A DNA stretch of 6,809 bases from Candidatus Tectimicrobiota bacterium (GTDB taxonomy: Bacteria > JACPSX01): the NCBI GenBank assembly GCA_016193065.1, contig JACPSX010000180.1, positions 1 through 6,809 of the forward strand, in the 5' to 3' direction. Shown here in pieces: positions 5,955 to 6,809 of the stretch. A program made the translations under genes and the position numbers. Numbering within the stretch: the stretch's first letter is position 1; the number at the start of each line of letters is the position of its first letter. The notes beneath the pieces were generated by a model. The model was given only the letters and a program-made list of their open reading frames with translations, did no database searches and had not been told where the DNA came from.

Positions 5955-6809
5955 TCACGCCGGGGACTCGAATCCCCGCAGCGCAACACCCGCGAAGCGC
6001 GGGTACCCACCCATGGAGCGCTCCAGCAGCGAAACCCAGAACCGATCTCCCATGCCGCCCGGCAGTGTCAAAGTCTTGAGAGCCAGGCGCTCGGGCAGCC
6101 CCACGGACGGGTCCCGGGAATCATACCTTCTCATCGCCCGCTCCACAATCCCCAGGTTGAAAAGAAACTTCCGTTGAGAAACCAGGCCCTGCGCGGCGAA
6201 GCCGAGCTTTTTGGCAGTAAGGAGCAGACTGTGGAAATCCACATGGGTCGTCATATCCTGTTCCCCGAGCCAAATGTAGGGGTTATGATGAGCTGTCTGC
6301 CGGAAGTGGCAGGACAGCGTATCGGCCAGCAGCGGAGATCCCCAGATGCCGTAATCCAGAATGAGGATGTAGCCTTGCTGCAGCCGATCGGAAAGTTCCT
6401 GGAGCCAGCGGGCCGCCGCCAGGTTAATCTCCAGGGCGGTTCCCGTTGCCATCGGCCCCTGCACGGGCGCAAGCCGACAGTATTCCCAAAGGTCGGGAGA
6501 AGAGAGCGGCCCTACGACTTCCGTAAAGGAGCCCTCCCGGTAATCGACATAAATCTCTCCCCAGTCCTGACCGTTGTAGACGACCCGGTGGACAGGCAAT
6601 GCATCCAGGAACTCCTGGGCCAGAACACACCCTCCGAAAGGCTCCGAGTTCCGCATCCACTCTGCGGGCGCAAACCAGCACAGGCGGTTCCGAAATTCCG
6701 GCATGAACCGGTCCACTTCCTCCCGGAAGGAAGATGGGGGCCGGCCAACTTCCACAATCCCGTAGTGGGTACGATCGTAAACCGGCGGGAATTCTCCTTT
6801 GAGGCACTT
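5955..6809 (-). CDS. MidA/NDUFAF7-family SAM-dependent methyltransferase, 5' end beyond window
   Basis: The frame is open to the right edge of the window (284 residues seen), so the N-terminal part carrying the SAM-binding glycine motif lies outside. A GTG at 6755 could be read as a start, but the codons before it encode YGIVEV, which fits the conserved 'Y.IVE' strand of this family, so the gene is partial. Other family marks in order are LAQEFLDALPVH, a GYILILDYG strand, DMTTHVDFHSL and a C-terminal PGGMGDRFWVSLL. The family (COG1565) includes mitochondrial NDUFAF7, which dimethylates an arginine of the complex I subunit NDUFS2 (the NuoD homologue) during assembly. Position upstream of nuoB and nuoD supports a complex I role, but that is inference. 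The last 18 or so codons fall in a dispersed repeat (5955-6012), so the tail ending GFESPA is probably not native. It is followed by the glcF-like gene after 57 bases. Confidence 0.86.
   Translation of the reverse strand, partial: KCLKGEFPPVYDRTHYGIVEVGRPPSSFREEVDRFMPEFRNRLCWFAPAEWMRNSEPFGGCVLAQEFLDALPVHRVVYNGQDWGEIYVDYREGSFTEVVGPLSSPDLWEYCRLAPVQGPMATGTALEINLAAARWLQELSDRLQQGYILILDYGIWGSPLLADTLSCHFRQTAHHNPYIWLGEQDMTTHVDFHSLLLTAKKLGFAAQGLVSQRKFLFNLGIVERAMRRYDSRDPSVGLPERLALKTLTLPGGMGDRFWVSLLERSMGGYPRFAGVALRGFESPA
5961..5978 (-). repeat. Second hairpin next to repeat copy 2
   Basis: CGGGGA (5961-5966) and TCCCCG (5973-5978) form a perfect six-base-pair stem with a six-base loop, touching the 31-base repeat. 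It encodes the GFES end of the methyltransferase frame. Together the two hairpins resemble a composite, BIME-like unit. The matching part beside copy 1 is not conserved. Confidence 0.5.
5978..6008 (-). repeat. REP-like hairpin repeat, copy 2, in the methyltransferase 3' end
   Basis: This is the exact reverse complement of 85-115 over 31 bases. The stem is ACCCGCG (5988-5994) with CGCGGGT (5998-6004), loop AAG. It lies inside the reading frame of the MidA-like gene, giving the residues YPRFAGVALR, and so replaces or extends the native C-terminus. An adjoining hairpin at 5961-5978 may belong to the same element. Confidence 0.8.

Noticed and set aside
5936-5961. Possible fourth copy of the hairpin repeat (GGGTATCCACCCGTGTACC)
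   Set aside because: Some bases resemble the family, but the alignment needs several gaps and the stem does not pair well, so I did not list it as a copy.
5961-5978. Possible tRNA T-arm (minus strand GGGGATTCGAGTCCCC)
   Set aside because: It resembles a T-arm by sequence, but the base before TTC is A rather than G, and no acceptor, D or anticodon arm surrounds it. It is better explained as a hairpin of the repeat.

Overview
The window shows a compact, GC-rich bacterial locus. All six recognisable genes lie on the minus strand, so transcription runs from high to low coordinates. In transcription order they are: a MidA/NDUFAF7-type methyltransferase (5' end outside the window), a GlcF-type iron-sulfur/CCG-domain protein, then four hydrophilic subunits of respiratory complex I: nuoB, nuoD, nuoI and nuoG. 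Gaps between genes are mostly 28 to 70 bases and most starts have a good Shine-Dalgarno sequence. This fits one operon whose promoter lies to the right of the window. The NuoI motif style resembles Actinobacteria/Deinococcus/Acidobacteria-type complexes. That is only an impression, and the taxon cannot be fixed from this sequence.

Layout: 6809-5955 is the 3' part of the methyltransferase gene. 5897-4578 is glcF-like. 4545-4012 is nuoB (cluster N2). 3983-2811 is nuoD (quinone site). 2741-2244 is nuoI (clusters N6a/N6b). A 151-base gap with two strong stem-loops follows. 2092-491 is nuoG (N1b, N5, N4, N7 ligands present, but a short molybdopterin-like domain). 490-1 has no convincing gene and is filled with hairpin-forming repeats.

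How the genes fit together: NuoG, NuoI, NuoB and NuoD form a continuous Fe-S wire from the electron input side to the quinone site. MidA-family proteins are methyltransferases, and the mitochondrial member NDUFAF7 modifies the NuoD homologue NDUFS2, so its place next to nuoD makes sense. Yet this NuoD has Thr where the known target Arg sits. GlcF is the Fe-S subunit of glycolate oxidase, which passes electrons to the quinone pool. No glcD or glcE is visible here. nuoC is absent from its usual place between nuoB and nuoD, and nuoA, E, F, H and J-N are not in the window.

Repeats: an exact 31-base hairpin repeat occurs in opposite orientations at 85-115 and 5978-6008. The second copy lies inside the end of the methyltransferase reading frame and supplies its last codons. 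A diverged relative is at 397-418. A separate imperfect inverted repeat spans 209-356. I found no CRISPR array, tRNA, transposase, or clearly undescribed gene system. The most unusual points are the reduced, reordered nuo cluster with its embedded glcF and midA genes, and the repeat-tailed gene end.
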